The notes beneath the pieces were generated by a model, which was given only the letters and a program-made list of their open reading frames with translations, had not been told where the DNA came from and did no database searches. The position numbers and the translations under genes were made by a program. 64,000 nt of DNA from Theristus sp. LFF4_11. Its lineage: Eukaryota; Nematoda; Chromadorea; Monhysterida; Xyalidae. Of the stretch, positions 60,896 through 64,000 are shown piece after piece; position 1 is the first letter of the stretch; each line of letters starts with the position of its first letter. Where the stretch lies: assembly GCA_030248135.1 (NCBI GenBank), contig JASANC010003148.1:1-64000 (forward strand), given 5' to 3'.

Positions 60896-61129
60896 GTATG
60901 GTATAGGTCTGTGTTGCTTTGAGTTCAGTGTGATGCTGTCTTTAGAACCAGCGTATTTTTTGTTTATCGTTTTTCGGGTTTGCAACGATTTGTTTTGTTT
61001 CGAACAAAAGTCGTTTCTCTTTGTGAAGCAAGTAAACATTATAGGATGATCCTGCATGGCTGTCGCCGCACGATGAACTTGCTGAGTCCTGGGTGGCCGA
61101 ACAAGAGCAAATTTCCACAGAAGTAGGTC

Positions 61130-61258
61130 ATTGGTCACAGCAGCAGGTACATGTTCAGGGGCATGTCGGTTTCGTGCTGACCATAATCGCGATCCGGGTA
61201 CCAAAAGTAAAATATTTTTTAGTTACATGGGGCGCCTTTTTTTAATGAAACTTTGCAC
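61130..61258. repeat. Inverted partial satellite unit fused to the LINE
   Basis: tcacagcagcaggtacatgt ... gaaactttgcac is the reverse complement of satellite positions ~59,275-59,397. The LINE reading frame starts immediately after it. Confidence 0.9.
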
Positions 61259-64000
61259 ACTGCAAACATCAACTCTCTCCGAGGCCGTTTTGATCTCACC
61301 AGTGCCCATCTGCAAACCTACAAGCCTGATGTTTTCTGCCTCCAAGAAACAAAGCTCGCGAACACATCGTTTGGCAACTTCAATGTGCCCGGGTATTCTC
61401 TCTTTCGCTCCGATCGAAATGAAAATGGAGGCGGCACGGCCGTGTACTGCAAATCCGACCTGCGACCCTCTTCACTACCCCTGCCAATCTCAAATCATGT
61501 CGTCGATGGCACGAGCATTGAAGCTACTGCAGTGCTGCTAAAACTGAGCAACGTCAAGGTCGCCATCATCAGCATGTATCGATCTCCCAGTCGATGCAAC
61601 CAAACCAGCTTCGCCGACGGAATGGATTCCATTCTAGCTTTGGTACGACCAGCGTGCGACCACGTCCTGCTGGCCGGTGACACAAACATCTGCACAAGCG
61701 ATACTGAGTACAAAAACAAAATAATTCACATCACAAACAACCACGAACTTTCACAATTGATAACTGAGCCAACTCACAACAACAGAACAATCGACCACAT
61801 CTACGTTGACAAGAGGCTATCTGTTGGAGCTGCTGTCACCATGATGGATCCACTTGAGAAAGTGCATCGTGCGGTTGGGGTCAAACTACTACTGCCCACA
61901 CACTCATCAGCTGCAAAATCGGGTTCCCGCACAAAGGTCTGGCGATACAGCCGCGCCGACTGGGAGTCCTTCCGCAACGACCTACTGTGCCGCAACTTGA
62001 CGGGTCTGGTGGTCTCCGCTGACTCCGTTGACGCGGCATGGTCATCCATCAAGACCGCTGTACTGACCGCAGCTGAGGCCGCTATCCCGTCCCGTCTTGC
62101 ATCTGCAGCGCAATGCAGGACCCCTTGGTTCACAAACAAACTGCGAAACCTCTGCCGCAAAAAGAAACAGCTGTACGACCTGCAAAAATTGACTGGATTG
62201 TTGTCGCACCGCTCTGCTTATCAGAATTGTGTAAAAAAGTTCAAAAAAGAGTTGTATCTGGCCAAGTTGCATTATTTCCGTGAGAACTTTTCTGACTGTG
62301 TAAACCTTGGTGCCTTCTGGAAAAAAGTGAAAAACATTTCCAAGGGTCAATCACACGCTATTGTCTCTGTGCGTTCTTCCAATGGTGTTGTTTCCACTGA
62401 ACCGTGTGAAATTGCAAATGCTCTCTCTGATCACTTTGCTCGTTCATTCAATACAACTGACACTGATTTCCGATTGCCTACGTGCCATGCTGGTATTGAC
62501 TATGAATTCTGTTGTGACGTTCAGTTTATTCGTGATATGATCACTGGTCTGTCATTACATAAGGCCCCGGGTGGCGATGGTATTTCTGCTCAAATGCTGA
62601 AATTTGGTTGTGACTCTATTGCTCCCGCAATTACTGTACTGATTAATCGTTGCATCCGTGAACTTTGCATTCCTACTGAGTGGAAACGTGCAGTTGTGTG
62701 TCCAATTCCAAAAACGTCTAATGCCGACAGTGTGAACGATTACAGACCGATATCACTGTTGCCGTTGTGTGAAAAAATGTTCGAGTGCCACTTGAAGTGT
62801 ATTCTAAACCGTTTTATTGAACCACGTCTCTCGCCTAATCAGTTCGCCTTCAGAAAAAACAGTAGTACTACCGATGCATTGTTGCGTTTGGATACAGTTG
62901 TATGCAATGGTCTTGATCAGTCGATTAATGTTGCTGGTGTGTTCTTCGATCTATCAAAAGCATTTGATTCTGTTCCACACCGTTCGCTGCTTAAATCACT
63001 GCACGAAACCTACCAACTGCCGGCCACTCTCATCAAACTCTTACACAACTACCTCTCGGGCCGCACGCAGTTGGTTCGAACTAATGGAGTGCTCTCTGCA
63101 GCTGTCGATTGTATCAGTGGTGTGCCACAAGGCAGTGTCATCGGTCCTGTGCTTTTCAATTCGTACATAAATTCGATCACCAACATTTCCCTATCTGCCA
63201 ATGCTTCTGTTCTGTGTTTCGCTGATGATCTTTGCTTGTTACGGCCATTTGGCGGAGAAACTGATTTGTCAAGCCTACAGGCAGACGTGAATCTAGTCGC
63301 TGATCACATCCACACCAAATCTCTCACCATAAATCCTTCTAAAACCAAACTCTTGGTGTTCGGTCGGTCAGCCTCTACCCGTCGCCCGCAGGTACACATT
63401 ACTGTTGACAACACCACCATAACCAATGTCAGTTCGGTAAAATATCTGGGAGTTGTGCTTGATGAACGTCTGGACTACAGTGCTCACTCAACAATTGTTG
63501 CATCATCTTGCAAGCGTGCCGTTGGATTTTTGAACCGCACATTCAGCAAAATTGTTCCAATCAATACAATGCGCTACTTGTTCACCGTCTTATTCAGATC
63601 TGTCTTGTTGTATGGATGCGTTTCGGCTTATCCCATTTACGACAAAGACCGTGGCAAACTAGAATCTACACAGAAGTTCGCATGCAGGCTGTTCTTGCGT
63701 GATTTTGATTACGAAACCGCGTACACTAGTTTACTCTCCAGATTGAATTTGTTGCCGTTGTTCCAGTCAGTGTTCGTGACTCGTATGGTCTACGCTCATA
63801 AATGTATGACTGGTATTATTCGCGACTCAGTTTTTGAGCCACTGGTGGCTCACCGGACGCGTCTCAGTGCACGTGCAAACCATTCACGTTCCATTTATAT
63901 TCCGGCGTGCCGTACGGCTCGTCGAATGTCATCCGCAATGTGCTCTATTGCCTATGCTTACAACCTGTTGGATCAATCAATTGTCAATCTGCCGATCTCG
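61259..64000 (+). CDS. Non-LTR retrotransposon ORF2 (EN-RT), 5'-truncated, runs off window
   Basis: The frame is open from ~61,262 to the window end, with no stop. The APE-type endonuclease begins abruptly at ANINSLRGRFD, then VFCLQETKL, GGTAVYC, YRSPSR, LLAGDTNI and TIDHIYVDKRL (~61,262-61,900). After a linker with FWKKVKNIS, RT runs ~62,530-63,480: HKAPGGDGIS, IPTEWKRAVVCPIPK, NDYRPISLLP, FRKNSSTTDALL, GVFFDLSKAFDSVPH, GVPQGSVIGPVLF, CFADDLCLL (catalytic FADD) and VKYLGVVLDERL. The type is close to the CR1/Jockey group; the clade is not certain. The first EN strand and any ORF1 are missing, as expected of 5' truncation, and the breakpoint is an inverted satellite fragment. The intact frame suggests recent insertion. 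Confidence 0.88.

Overview
The window is animal nuclear DNA. It holds intron-rich conserved metazoan genes (selenium-binding protein, IFT139/TTC21, Rabaptin-5, a chromodomain protein, a 7TM receptor), GT-AG introns, tRNA-derived SINEs, MITEs, a BEL/Pao retroelement and a non-LTR retrotransposon. The short introns, pyrimidine-rich TTTCAG-type acceptors and env-bearing BEL element suggest an ecdysozoan-like invertebrate such as a nematode or a relative, but the phylum cannot be fixed from the sequence alone. Gene models were built by hand from reading frame, splice phase and remembered family similarity. Internal phase checks pass for all five genes.

Layout: 1-11,131 is a BEL/Pao retroelement with an intact-looking gag and one very long pol-env frame that unexpectedly carries a deoxynucleoside-kinase-like domain and a second, truncated envelope module. 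11,132-12,719 is intergenic with two MITEs. 12,720-17,275 (-) is an 11-exon selenium-binding protein/methanethiol oxidase gene. 17,276-21,510 is intergenic. 21,511-28,754 (+) is an 8-exon 7TM receptor gene with a polyQ tract and a 95-codon polyAsn tract in its C-terminal tail. 29,717-42,277 (+) is a 32-exon IFT139/TTC21 gene with many MITEs and SINEs in its introns. 43,355-53,900 (-) is a Rabaptin-5-like gene with a C-terminal FYVE finger. 54,796-57,892 (-) is a chromodomain gene. 59,015-61,258 is a ~379-bp satellite block, and 61,259-64,000 is a 5'-truncated LINE with EN and RT domains that runs off the window.

The most unusual points are: (1) the kinase module inside a retroelement polyprotein, which could be a dNTP-supply function carried by an env-bearing element; (2) a short PGMS motif recurring at polyprotein domain boundaries; (3) several intronic minisatellites whose repeat unit contains a copy of the neighbouring 3' splice site; and (4) SINEs and palindromic MITEs repeatedly placed within about 10-40 nt upstream of 3' splice sites, concentrated in the IFT139 gene.
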